Assembly: GCA_937872925.1 (NCBI GenBank)
Contig: CALMUT010000222.1
Location: 1-52,713 of the forward strand
DNA: 52,713 bases
Source: an uncultured Myxococcales bacterium
GTDB taxonomy: Bacteria; Myxococcota_A; Polyangia; Polyangiales; Polyangiaceae
Direction of reading: 5' to 3'
Part shown: piece by piece, positions 15,952 to 22,859 of the stretch
Layout: the number at the start of each line of letters is the position of its first letter
Position numbering within the stretch: the stretch's first letter is position 1
The notes under the pieces: generated by a model
Seen by the model: only the letters and a program-made list of their open reading frames with translations
The model's database searches: none
What the model was told of the DNA's origin: nothing
Translations under genes and position numbers: made by a program

Positions 15952-17010
15952 ATGAAATACGTAGCTGCACTGGGAACGTGGGTGTTTGTGGCTTCGGCGG
16001 TCGTCGCGTGCGGCGGATCGAGCGACGACGGTGGCAACAACAACACGACAGGTGGCGTGGCCGGTTCCGGCGCAACCTCTGGTGCGGGCGGAGCTGGCGC
16101 TGGTGGCATTGCGGGTGGTGGCGGCATCGCGGGTGCGGGCGCGGGCGGCAGCGCGGGTTCCGGCGCGGGTCCCACGGGGCCCAAGGCATCGGAGTGTTTC
16201 AAGGACATCTACGACGGGAACATCAAGGTCGACTACGACCAGTTCCAGCCGTCCATCGGCAGCCACTGCCAAGGCACGAACCACCAAGACATCCAAGGCG
16301 TAGAAAAATTGGTGTTCTTGGGCGACTCGATCACTGACGGGAGCCCGCCCACGCCGCAAAGCGGTTACTACCGCACTTTGTTGGGGGCGGACCTCAGTGC
16401 GAAGTTCCCCGGCCTGGAAGTACAGAGCTGCGCCAAGGGCGGCGCCGACATTGGCGACATTCCGGGGCAGATCGCTCAGTGCTTTCCAGGCGGCGGCGAC
16501 AACAAGAAGACCCTGATCGTGTTTACGATTGGCGGCAACGACATCGTGCCCATGGCCAAGTCAAAGGTCAGTGGTCCGGAAGGTATCAAGCAGTCAGAGG
16601 CGCTTCTGGCCAAGCTTGCGCCGCAGGTGAAAGCCTTGAAAGACCCGACGAAGTTCCCCAATGGTTCCTACGTCGTATTCTCGAACATCTATGAATATAC
16701 GGATGCCACGACGGAGATGAATTCCTGTCCCACGGCAGTATTTGCCGGACTCAACGGCACCTGGCCTGCGGGTCTGGAGGTCTTCAAGGCCCTGCGTGAG
16801 GGGTATATGAAGATCGCCGTCGATACCCAGACCGACATGATCTTCATGGGCGAAGAATTTTGCGGCCACGGCTACAAAGCGGGGGACACCAACGGCCAGT
16901 GCTATCGCGGACCGGGCTCCGCGAACTGGTTCGACGCCACCTGTATCCACCCGAACCCAACCGGGCACGGGGAGATCGCGAAGATCTTTGCGACGGTGAT
17001 TGCCGAGTAG
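15952..17010 (+). CDS. SGNH/GDSL hydrolase lipoprotein
   Basis: 352 residues. Signal peptide MKYVAALGTWVFVASAVVAC with lipobox VVAC (Cys20), then a Gly/Ala/Ser linker to about residue 77. The SGNH hydrolase domain follows: FLGDSITDG (nucleophile Ser126), TIGGND (Asn196) and a C-terminal CIHPNPTGHGEIA block holding the catalytic His. An esterase or polysaccharide deacetylase acting in the envelope is likely; substrate unknown. The ATG at 15952 fits the signal peptide better than the GTG three codons upstream. It converges on the GNAT gene with one base between stops. Confidence 0.87.
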   Translation: MKYVAALGTWVFVASAVVACGGSSDDGGNNNTTGGVAGSGATSGAGGAGAGGIAGGGGIAGAGAGGSAGSGAGPTGPKASECFKDIYDGNIKVDYDQFQPSIGSHCQGTNHQDIQGVEKLVFLGDSITDGSPPTPQSGYYRTLLGADLSAKFPGLEVQSCAKGGADIGDIPGQIAQCFPGGGDNKKTLIVFTIGGNDIVPMAKSKVSGPEGIKQSEALLAKLAPQVKALKDPTKFPNGSYVVFSNIYEYTDATTEMNSCPTAVFAGLNGTWPAGLEVFKALREGYMKIAVDTQTDMIFMGEEFCGHGYKAGDTNGQCYRGPGSANWFDATCIHPNPTGHGEIAKIFATVIAE

Positions 17011-17011
17011 C

Positions 17012-17494
17012 TCAGGCCGGCAGCGTCTTGACGAAGTAGAACTCCACGGTGTCGCTCTTGTCGTGGAGTTCCCGGGTCGTACCGGTGTTCTTGTAGCCCC
17101 GCTTTTCGTAGAAGCCGTGCGCGGTGTGGAAGCGTGTGTCGCTCCACAAGTCGATGAAGCGCGCGCCGCGTTGCTCGGCGGCACGCTCGACGTGCTCCAG
17201 CAACTGCGAGCCTAGGCCGCCGACGCGCGCGTTTTTATCGACGTAGAGCTTCTTCAGCTCGATGCCCGTCGGATCCGTCGCGGGCGAGTAGCCGATACAG
17301 CCCACGACCTGGTCCCCGCGCTCGGCAACCCAGAACTCTCCGGAATGCTCCGAAAAGTACGACGCGATCCGGCGCAGCTCGGGGATCTCGCCGTCAACGT
17401 CCATGACGCAGCCGGGATACTCGGCGAAGACGTTGCTGATCAGGACGATCAGTTGTGCTTCGTCACTGTCGCTCGCGGGCCGGATGGAGAGCAT
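17012..17494 (-). CDS. GNAT family N-acetyltransferase
   Basis: 160 residues, usual GNAT length. The acetyl-CoA pyrophosphate-binding motif A is LYVDKNARVGGLGSQLLEHV (R/Q-x-x-G-x-G/A pattern), preceded by the beta4 strand region VVGCIGYSP and followed by HGFYEKRGYKNTG, as in the family. It transfers an acetyl group to an unknown amine. ATG at 17494 chosen; GTG one codon upstream is possible. The region upstream carries a terminator-like inverted repeat and a 19-codon ORF with a strong ribosome binding site, which could act as leader. Confidence 0.88.
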   Translation of the reverse strand: MLSIRPASDSDEAQLIVLISNVFAEYPGCVMDVDGEIPELRRIASYFSEHSGEFWVAERGDQVVGCIGYSPATDPTGIELKKLYVDKNARVGGLGSQLLEHVERAAEQRGARFIDLWSDTRFHTAHGFYEKRGYKNTGTTRELHDKSDTVEFYFVKTLPA

Positions 17495-17527
17495 CACGGC
17501 CGAGGATTTGTCGAAAACGCTAAGGAG

Positions 17528-17574
17528 AAAAGCCCTTAAGAAAGACTAAGTAGGGAGAAGGAAGCGGGCTTTTT
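17528..17574. terminator. Inverted repeat AAAAGCCC/GGGCTTTT, bidirectional terminator-like
   Basis: AAAAGCCC (17528-17535) pairs exactly with GGGCTTTT (17566-17573) around a 30-nt purine-rich loop. Read on either strand the second arm ends in T runs, so it could stop transcription both ways. On the minus strand it lies between the 19-codon ORF and the GNAT gene, so termination here or read-through could control GNAT. Confidence 0.5.
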
Positions 17575-17581
17575 GTTAAGA

Positions 17582-17598
17582 GGCCGCTCGCGGCGGCC
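17582..17598. repeat. GC-rich hairpin GGCCGC-5-GCGGCC
   Basis: Perfect 6-bp arms with a 5-nt loop, 15 bases downstream of the 19-codon ORF stop on the minus strand. No T tract follows directly. Together with the inverted repeat at 17528-17574 it forms a structured leader-like segment. Confidence 0.5.
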
Positions 17599-17613
17599 AG
17601 AAAAGCAGGTGAC

Positions 17614-17673
17614 TCACGCCAAGGCGGGGCCCAGCAGACGCAAGCGATCGAGCAGTTTTCGTAGGTATCTCAT
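17614..17673 (-). CDS. Candidate 19-residue basic peptide
   Basis: On the minus strand CTAGGAGGAGCCC precedes an ATG, giving a near-perfect Shine-Dalgarno with 5-nt spacing, followed by 19 sense codons and TGA. The peptide MRYLRKLLDRLRLLGPALA is Leu-rich with five basic residues and one Asp; it should form a cationic amphipathic helix. About 80-100 nt upstream is an AT-rich stretch with TTGCCA (minus strand, 17754-17759), promoter-like. It is too short for ordinary gene calling. It could be a leader peptide for the GNAT gene or a free membrane-active peptide. The frame is supported only by signal strength and context. Confidence 0.5.
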   Translation of the reverse strand: MRYLRKLLDRLRLLGPALA

Positions 17674-17872
17674 GGGCTCCTCCTAGGGATCGGGCGGCTC
17701 GCCCGTTCAGGTGTGCTCCAATGTGCGCGGGCTGATTACATAATTTATCGGAGTCTGGCAAAGCTTTTAGCTCGATCGCTGGCAAGTCACTGAAAATACT
17801 CGGTAAAGGGCCGAAAATAGTTGGGCGCGAGTTGCTCGTGACCTTGCAGCCGTGGCGCGTTAGGTCTGGCCC
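17674..17872. promoter_or_regulatory. Divergent intergenic region upstream of panE-like gene and the small ORF
   Basis: About 200 bases with an AT-rich core (17738-17775, including AATTTATC and AAGCTTTT), unusual for this genome and probably promoter DNA. GGGCGGCTCGCCC (17692-17704) is a small perfect hairpin on the small-ORF side. I cannot place a reliable -10 box. Confidence 0.4.
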
Positions 17873-18922
17873 ATGCAACCGCGCATTTTGGTGGTCGGAT
17901 GCGGCGCCATCGGCGGCGTTCTCGCCGGGACGCTGCTCGAAATCGGCCAAGAGGTCAGTGTGCTGACCACGAATCCTGCCATCGCGAAGGCCTTGGGGGA
18001 GCACGGCGTTCGCGTGGCTGGGCCGGACGCGCCGGCGCCCATGAAACCGGCGCGCGTCCTGTCCGAGCCGGATGCGGGAGCCGAATTCGACTTCATCTTG
18101 CTCGCGACGCAGCCGCCTCAAGTCGAAGACGCCGCCAAGAGCGCCGTGGGGATGCTGGCCGCCGAGGGCAAGATGGTTTGTTTTCAGAATGGGCTGAGCG
18201 AAGAGCGCGTTGCGAAGATTTGCGGCAAGGAGCGCGTGCTGGGCGCGGTGGTTGCGTGGGGAGCATCCATGCTCAAGCCCGGCGAGTACGAGCGCACATC
18301 CGCGGGGGGCTTCACTCTGGGTCGCCTTGAAGGCGCGCCGGACGAACTGACCGAAGAGCTCTCGCGCTTGCTCGAAGCCATTGGACCCGTCACCTTGACC
18401 GACAACTTGCTGGGCGCGCGCTGGAGCAAGCTTGCCATCAATGCCGCTATCTCGACCCTGGGCACCATCGGTGGGGATCGTCTGGGCGCCTTGATGCGCC
18501 ATCGCTACGTGCGCCGGTTGGCCCTCGACATCATGACGGAAACGGTGCAGGTCGCGCAGGCCGAAGGCGTTGCCCTGGAAAAAGTGAGCGGTACTTTGGA
18601 CCTGAACTGGATCTCGCTGACGGAGGCCGAGCGCACTGCTGCCGGTTCGCCTGGTCTTTTGGCGAAACACACCCTGCTCTTGGCCGTGGGAGCTCGCTAT
18701 CGTCGACTGCGCTCGAGCATGCTGGCCGCTATCGAACGGGGACGTCCGCCGGCGGTGGATTTCCTCAACGGGGAGGTCCTCGGGCGTGCACCGCGCCACG
18801 GGCTGACCGCACCCATCAACCAAGCCGCTCGGGATCTGGTCTGGGCGATCTCTCGTAAAGAGGTGACGCCGAGCCACGAACTGCTGCGCGACCTCTACGA
18901 TCGCACCCGGGGCGCGGCGTGA
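17873..18922 (+). CDS. panE: 2-dehydropantoate 2-reductase (ketopantoate reductase)
   Basis: 349 residues. The NADPH-binding motif ILVVGCGAIGGVLAG is at the N-terminus; VCFQNGLSEE holds the conserved QNG, WSKLAINAAI the catalytic Lys, and DFLNGEVLGRAPRHGLTAPIN the conserved Glu and C-terminal substrate loop. The enzyme makes pantoate for coenzyme A in the cytosol. The protein is slightly longer than typical PanE (about 300), and the family contains paralogs of uncertain substrate, so the pantoate role is probable rather than certain. Its stop overlaps the GTG of the Sco gene by 4 bp. Confidence 0.85.
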   Translation: MQPRILVVGCGAIGGVLAGTLLEIGQEVSVLTTNPAIAKALGEHGVRVAGPDAPAPMKPARVLSEPDAGAEFDFILLATQPPQVEDAAKSAVGMLAAEGKMVCFQNGLSEERVAKICGKERVLGAVVAWGASMLKPGEYERTSAGGFTLGRLEGAPDELTEELSRLLEAIGPVTLTDNLLGARWSKLAINAAISTLGTIGGDRLGALMRHRYVRRLALDIMTETVQVAQAEGVALEKVSGTLDLNWISLTEAERTAAGSPGLLAKHTLLLAVGARYRRLRSSMLAAIERGRPPAVDFLNGEVLGRAPRHGLTAPINQAARDLVWAISRKEVTPSHELLRDLYDRTRGAA

Positions 18923-19521
18923 CCGCCTCGGTTCGAGTCGTGCGGCTAGGGCGTCGGCAGTTGCTCGGTGGGCTGGCCTGCGCGCTCGTGTGGGGCTGCG
19001 AAAAGAAGGAGCCGCCCAAGGCGCTCTACACGCTGCCCAGCTTCGTCCTGGAGAACCAAAACTCAAAGCCCACGGGTTCCGAGCAGCTGAGCGACACGGT
19101 CTGGATCGCGGCGTTCTTCTTTACGCGTTGCCCCACTATCTGCCCACGCATCACGGCGCGCATGCTGTCGCTAGCTCAAACAGCGGCAGAGCAGCAACTG
19201 GATCTGCAGTTCGTGATGTTTTCTGTAGATCCCGAAAACGATACGCCCGCCGTGCTCTCGAAGTACGCCGCTGACAAGCAGCTCCCAGCGGAACGCTTCC
19301 AATTGCTGACCGGCGACCTAGAGGTGATCAAGAAGACGAGCGTGCAAGGCTTCAAGGTCGCCTTGGAGGGCAAGCCCGACGAGAGCAAGGAACACCTGGG
19401 GCTCCTGCACGGCACGCACCTGATCCTCGTGGGCAAAGCGCTCAGCATCCGTGGCTACTACCGGAGCAGCGACGATACGGAGATGAGCAAGCTGATGGCG
19501 GACGCCAAAACGTTGCTCTGA
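18919..19521 (+). CDS. Sco1/SenC-type copper chaperone lipoprotein
   Basis: 200 residues. The N-terminus has RR, a hydrophobic core and a lipobox-like VWGC (Cys27), so it is probably anchored in a membrane facing the periplasm. The thioredoxin-like domain carries TRCPTICPR, the C-x3-C copper site (Cys71, Cys75), and a distal His in LLHGTH (likely His164). Sco proteins deliver copper to the CuA site of cytochrome c oxidase; no oxidase gene is in the window. GTG start overlapping the panE stop shows coupling to that gene, an unexpected partner. Confidence 0.9.
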   Translation: MTASVRVVRLGRRQLLGGLACALVWGCEKKEPPKALYTLPSFVLENQNSKPTGSEQLSDTVWIAAFFFTRCPTICPRITARMLSLAQTAAEQQLDLQFVMFSVDPENDTPAVLSKYAADKQLPAERFQLLTGDLEVIKKTSVQGFKVALEGKPDESKEHLGLLHGTHLILVGKALSIRGYYRSSDDTEMSKLMADAKTLL

Positions 19522-19545
19522 AGCTCGCCGACGAGCTGGCGAGCT
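19522..19545 (+). terminator. Hairpin directly after the Sco stop codon
   Basis: AGCTCGCC (19522-19529) and GGCGAGCT (19538-19545) pair perfectly around 8 nt, one base past the stop. There is no T tract, so it may act as an mRNA 3' end structure rather than a classic intrinsic terminator. Confidence 0.45.
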
Positions 19546-19621
19546 AGGCCGGACTCCGCGGGACCAGTGCGGCCGCGCCGCCACAGCGCCACGACCCCAA
19601 ACAAACGGACGCGGAGCTTCT

Positions 19622-19642
19622 GATACATTCCCGGGGTGTATC
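19622..19642. repeat. Inverted repeat GATACA/TGTATC
   Basis: Six-base arms around TTCCCGGGG, lying between two convergent genes. It could be a weak terminator stem or a protein-binding site; nothing else in this 200-bp gap is recognisable. Confidence 0.35.
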
Positions 19643-19720
19643 GAGACGAGCGCGGCGCGATTCCAGGCGACCCTTTCCGCCCAGGGGTGCCTCGGGGAGT
19701 TGTGGTCCGCGTCGGTCAGA

Positions 19721-20539
19721 CTAGTTGCAGAACCAGTCGTTCTGGAAGCACACGCAGGACAGGCCGCCCCAGGTGCATTGCAGGTTGGTTCCGGTGCAGT
19801 TGCTTCCGGGGCTAGGTGGGTTCTGCGGGCACTGCGGAACGTTGCCACTGCAGTTCCAGTTCCCACCGGAACAGAAGCACTCGACGTTGCCGAATCCGCA
19901 CTTCAGGCCAGTCATGTTGCACTGGGAGTTATCCGCGGGCTGGGTGGCCGGGCAGCTGTAGCAGTCCCAGTCGCCGCCGTAGCAAGTGCATTGCTCCGTG
20001 CCGTACTCGCACTGAGAGGTATTGAAACCGCCCTGGAAACAACTCGCGTTGTTGGCTGGCTTGGTGGTCGGGCAGTTGTCGCAATCCCACTGGTTATTCC
20101 AGCAGTTGCACTGCTCGTTGCCGTAGGTGCAGAACTGGCCGGCGCCTGCATTGCTGCAGTTACTTCCAGCTTGCGGCTGATTCGTGGGACAGGCCGGGGG
20201 GGCGCCACCGGTGCCGCCCGAAGCTGCAGAGCCGGCAACGCCGCCTGCCGCCGCCCCGCCGGCGACTCCGCCCGAGGCTGCAGAACCCGCAACGCCGCCT
20301 GCCGCCGCTCCGCCAGCGACTCCGCCGACGCCTGCTACACCGCCGGAACCTGCGCCGCCGCCGGAGCCTGCGCTGCCGCCGCTGCCGCCGGATCCGGCGC
20401 TGCCGCCACCGGAGCCTGCACTACCCGCAGCGCCGCCCGTGGCCTTCTTCTCGTCGCCGTCTGAATCCCCGCCGCACGCGCCGGCAAGCGCCGCTGCGCC
20501 AAACACACCCAACACCATCGCTACGCCACGTGCATTCAT
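19721..20539 (-). CDS. Lipoprotein with four six-Cys modules
   Basis: 272 residues from the ATG at 20539, which has GGAGG 7-8 nt upstream. Signal peptide with a lipobox (ALAGAC), then about 90 residues of GGxAGS/GGVAG repeats. The C-terminal half is four tandem modules of about 38 residues, each roughly C-P-x(3)-P-x(4)-C-x(7-8)-C-x-[YFW]-G-x(3)-C-x-C-x(5-6)-C with a Trp before the last Cys. That is six Cys per module and an even total, fitting disulphide-bonded extracellular domains. Function unknown; a surface-displayed binding protein is likely. Confidence 0.8.
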   Translation of the reverse strand: MNARGVAMVLGVFGAAALAGACGGDSDGDEKKATGGAAGSAGSGGGSAGSGGSGGSAGSGGGAGSGGVAGVGGVAGGAAAGGVAGSAASGGVAGGAAAGGVAGSAASGGTGGAPPACPTNQPQAGSNCSNAGAGQFCTYGNEQCNCWNNQWDCDNCPTTKPANNASCFQGGFNTSQCEYGTEQCTCYGGDWDCYSCPATQPADNSQCNMTGLKCGFGNVECFCSGGNWNCSGNVPQCPQNPPSPGSNCTGTNLQCTWGGLSCVCFQNDWFCN

Positions 20540-20692
20540 CGGAGTTCCTCCAAGCAAGAGACCGGCTCAGCCGGTTCACCCAATCCCGGGCGGCATCCTA
20601 GCACAATTGGCGCGGCGCGGGGCACAGGGGACGCAAGGGCGCGTGGTGTTGAGCGCACGCACCCTCGGGTTTTCCGCCGATCAAAGCAGCCA

Positions 20693-20817
20693 CCCAAGGG
20701 GGGACGTGCGGGAAATATTGATATGCATACAAAGTGTCTTCTTCGACGGGCAACCCCAAGGGGGGACGTGCGGAAAATATTTGTACGCATACAAAGTGAT
20801 CTTCTTCGACTGGCAAC
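20693..20817. repeat. Two tandem copies of a 62-bp AT-containing repeat
   Basis: Copy 1 (20693-20754) and copy 2 (20755-20817) each run CCCAAGGGGGGACGTGCGG, AAATATT, GCATACAAAGTG and TCTTCTTCGAC, then GGCAAC. They differ by a one-base insertion and about six substitutions, mostly in the AT-rich centre. Located between the Cys-rich lipoprotein promoter and the end of an alpha/beta hydrolase gene. The period is not a multiple of three and no gene was recognised in it. Confidence 0.75.
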
Positions 20818-20877
20818 CCTAACCAACTGAGCGGCCGAAGGCGCCGGGCTTGGAGGCGCGCGAGATCTGGGCGGCGG

Positions 20878-21705
20878 TCAGCCGTGGCGCCGAAGGAAGC
20901 TCAAAAGCTCGCCGCGAAACTCCGCCCGAACAGGAACTTGAACGTGATCCGCACCCGGGATTTCGATAGCGGTGCAATTGCTTGCGGTCGCGCGCAGCGC
21001 GCGGGCGCCAGCCACCAGAGGATCGCCATCTCCGACGATGCTGAGCACCGGCAAGCGCAGCGCGGCGAGTGACTCCGCCGTCACAGCCAGCTCCGGTGCG
21101 CCTCGGATCACACCGACCAGCGCGCCCTGGTCGTTCAGGAAGCGCGTCACCAAGCGCACCCAGGCGCGGTGACGCAGCGACGGGCGCGCGCGGGCACTGC
21201 CCAAGTGTCCGGCAAGCGGCCCGACTCCGCGGCCCGCTTCCAGGGCATCGGCAAGCTTGGGAATGGCCTTCAGGAATGAGCCGCCGCCGCTGGCCTCGGA
21301 TTCGAAGCCGGCGCCGAGCACGCCAACGCTGAGCAGGCGTTCCGCGGCCGAACAGGCGAGCTTGAGGGCGACGAAACCGCCGAGGGAGTAGCCCAGCACG
21401 TGTGCTCGCTGCAATCCGACGTGGTCCAGCAGCGCGACGAGGTCCGTCACCATCTTGGTCCCGTATTCGCTCGCGCCCCGAGGTTTGTCGCTTTGCCCGT
21501 GTCCGCGTTGATCCACGGATAGGACCCGGTACTGCGCGCGAAGGGCCCGGGTGATGCCGGGGATGCGGAAGTTCAGGTCGCCACTGACCGCAAATCCGTG
21601 CACCAGCACGACGGGTGGTCCGCGGCCTTCGTCCGTGAAGAAGATCTGCGTTCCGTCGGAGTCGAAGTGCTGGCCCCGGGACCAGCTGGTTCTAGAGCGC
21701 AACAT
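20878..21705 (-). CDS. Alpha/beta hydrolase
   Basis: 275 residues. VVLVHGFAVSGDLNF is the oxyanion-hole HG region, VLGYSLGGF the nucleophile elbow (G-x-S-x-G), IVGDGDPLV the acid Asp and IPGADHVQV the catalytic His, so the full triad is present. VDQRGHGQSDKP is typical of the epoxide hydrolase/lactonase branch. No signal peptide. Substrate cannot be told. It diverges from the N-formylglutamate amidohydrolase-like gene by 82 bp. Confidence 0.88.
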   Translation of the reverse strand: MLRSRTSWSRGQHFDSDGTQIFFTDEGRGPPVVLVHGFAVSGDLNFRIPGITRALRAQYRVLSVDQRGHGQSDKPRGASEYGTKMVTDLVALLDHVGLQRAHVLGYSLGGFVALKLACSAAERLLSVGVLGAGFESEASGGGSFLKAIPKLADALEAGRGVGPLAGHLGSARARPSLRHRAWVRLVTRFLNDQGALVGVIRGAPELAVTAESLAALRLPVLSIVGDGDPLVAGARALRATASNCTAIEIPGADHVQVPVRAEFRGELLSFLRRHG

Positions 21706-21772
21706 GCGACGCTCGCACGGGCAACCTTCGGAAATGCGGGCATGCCGACGGCGTCATCATGGCGAATGTGAA

Positions 21773-21778
21773 TATACT
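21773..21778 (+). promoter_or_regulatory. Candidate -10 box (TATACT), possible leaderless start
   Basis: TATACT ends 9 bases before the ATG at 21788, with no Shine-Dalgarno between. If functional, transcription would begin within a few bases of the start codon. No good -35 element is visible. Confidence 0.3.
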
Positions 21779-21787
21779 CGCCTCGTC

Positions 21788-22519
21788 ATGGAAGTTCGCT
21801 ACGAAGATGCCGCCGAGATCATTTCCGGTCGTCCGGGAGCGCCCGTCGCGCTCACCTGCGAGCACGCATCCGAGCGGCTTCCCGAACCCTGGGAGTGGCC
21901 TGAGGACGATCGCTGGCTGGTGGGCACCCATTGGGCCTACGACATCGGCGCGAGTGATCTGACTCGGGATGTGGCCATGGCGCTGGGCGCCCCGGCCGTG
22001 CTGTCGCGTTTTTCGAGGCTACTGATCGACCCAAACCGCCCCGAGGACTCCGACACCTTGTTCCGCAAAGACGCCGAGGGCCGCGTGGTGCACTTGAACG
22101 CGCATATCAGCAGCGGGGAGCGTGCCACGCGCACGACGCGCCTGTACGACGCATTCCACGATGCGGCCCACGCCATGCTCGTCGCCAGTTCGTCGGGAAC
22201 GAGCAAACCGGTATTGATGGCGCTGCATACCTTCACGCCTGACTACGAAGGAACCGTGCGGCAGCTCGAGGTGGGCGTGCTCTTCGACCGCGACGAGGTG
22301 CTGGCAGAACGCATCCGCGAAGCGCTGGCGCAGACGGGCCTGCGCGTGGGCATGAACGAGCCCTATTCCGGCAAGCTCGGCATGATGTACTCTGCCGACA
22401 TGCACGCCGCCCGCCACGGCTGCCAAACCGTGGAACTAGAAGTGCGCCAAGATCTCGCCGTCGAAGCCGTCGTCCGGCGCCGCATCGTAGAAGCGCTCAT
22501 CCGCGTCCTGGTCAAGTAG
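21788..22519 (+). CDS. N-formylglutamate amidohydrolase family protein
   Basis: 243 residues. VALTCEHASERLPE is the family's metal-site block (S/CxHAS-type), GTHWAYDIGASDL the second metal-binding block, SRLLIDPNR the substrate-binding Arg motif, and MALHTFTPDYEG the third. The family removes formate from N-formylglutamate (last step of one histidine degradation route); many members, like this one outside a hut operon, have no proven substrate. The ATG at 21788 matches the family N-terminus; the frame upstream is antisense to the hydrolase. Confidence 0.83.
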   Translation: MEVRYEDAAEIISGRPGAPVALTCEHASERLPEPWEWPEDDRWLVGTHWAYDIGASDLTRDVAMALGAPAVLSRFSRLLIDPNRPEDSDTLFRKDAEGRVVHLNAHISSGERATRTTRLYDAFHDAAHAMLVASSSGTSKPVLMALHTFTPDYEGTVRQLEVGVLFDRDEVLAERIREALAQTGLRVGMNEPYSGKLGMMYSADMHAARHGCQTVELEVRQDLAVEAVVRRRIVEALIRVLVK

Positions 22520-22537
22520 CGCGCCCCGCGCTGCAGT

Positions 22538-22800
22538 CGCGCCGGCCCTCAAGAACAAGATTCCGAAGTTCCCCGCACTGGGGTGCTTTGCGCACTGCGC
22601 ACCGCGCCGGCCCTCAAGAACAAGACCCCGAAGTTCCCCGCACTGGGGTGCTTTGCGCACTGCGCACCGCGCCGGCCCTCAAGAACAAGACCCCGAAGTT
22701 CCCCGCACTGGGGTGCTTTGGAGCACTGCGCAACCGCGCCGACCCGCAAAAACAAGAGCACTGCGCACCGCGCCGGCCCCCAAGAACAAGACGGCCCGCA
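22538..22800. repeat. 65-bp tandem repeat, three good and two decayed copies
   Basis: Units start at 22538, 22603 and 22668 (65-bp period) and are nearly identical; decayed copies start at 22735 and 22769. Each good unit reads CGCGCCGGCCCTCAAGAACA, then AAGTTCCCCGCACTGGGGTG and CTTTGCGCACTGCGCAC. It contains two small stems, CCCC-GCACT-GGGG and GCGCA-C-TGCGC. The first unit differs from the next at two adjacent bases. It fills the gap between the amidohydrolase stop and the terminator of the barrel-protein gene. Not a coding repeat: 65 is not divisible by three. Confidence 0.9.
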
Positions 22801-22805
22801 CAAAC

Positions 22806-22852
22806 AAAAAAACGCGCGCTCCGTTTGGAACGCGCGTTCTTCAGAACGGAGC
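22806..22852 (-). terminator. Intrinsic terminator of the barrel-protein gene
   Basis: On the minus strand GCTCCGTT pairs with AACGGAGC, and alternatively AACGCGCG with CGCGCGTT; the structure ends in seven T (22806-22812). It starts 8 bases after the stop codon of the leftward gene, so assignment is straightforward. Confidence 0.8.
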
Positions 22853-22859
22853 TTTTCGG

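Noticed and set aside
17576..19066. A 496-codon open frame on the minus strand
   Set aside because: It is antisense to panE and the start of the Sco gene, which have clear family motifs. Its composition (Arg/His/Gln/Pro-rich) is that of a stop-free shadow frame.
20693..20817. CRISPR or attachment-site duplication
   Set aside because: The two copies abut directly with no spacer, and no integrase or tRNA gene is present.
22538..22800. CRISPR array
   Set aside because: The units are contiguous with no unique spacers between them and no cas gene is nearby.
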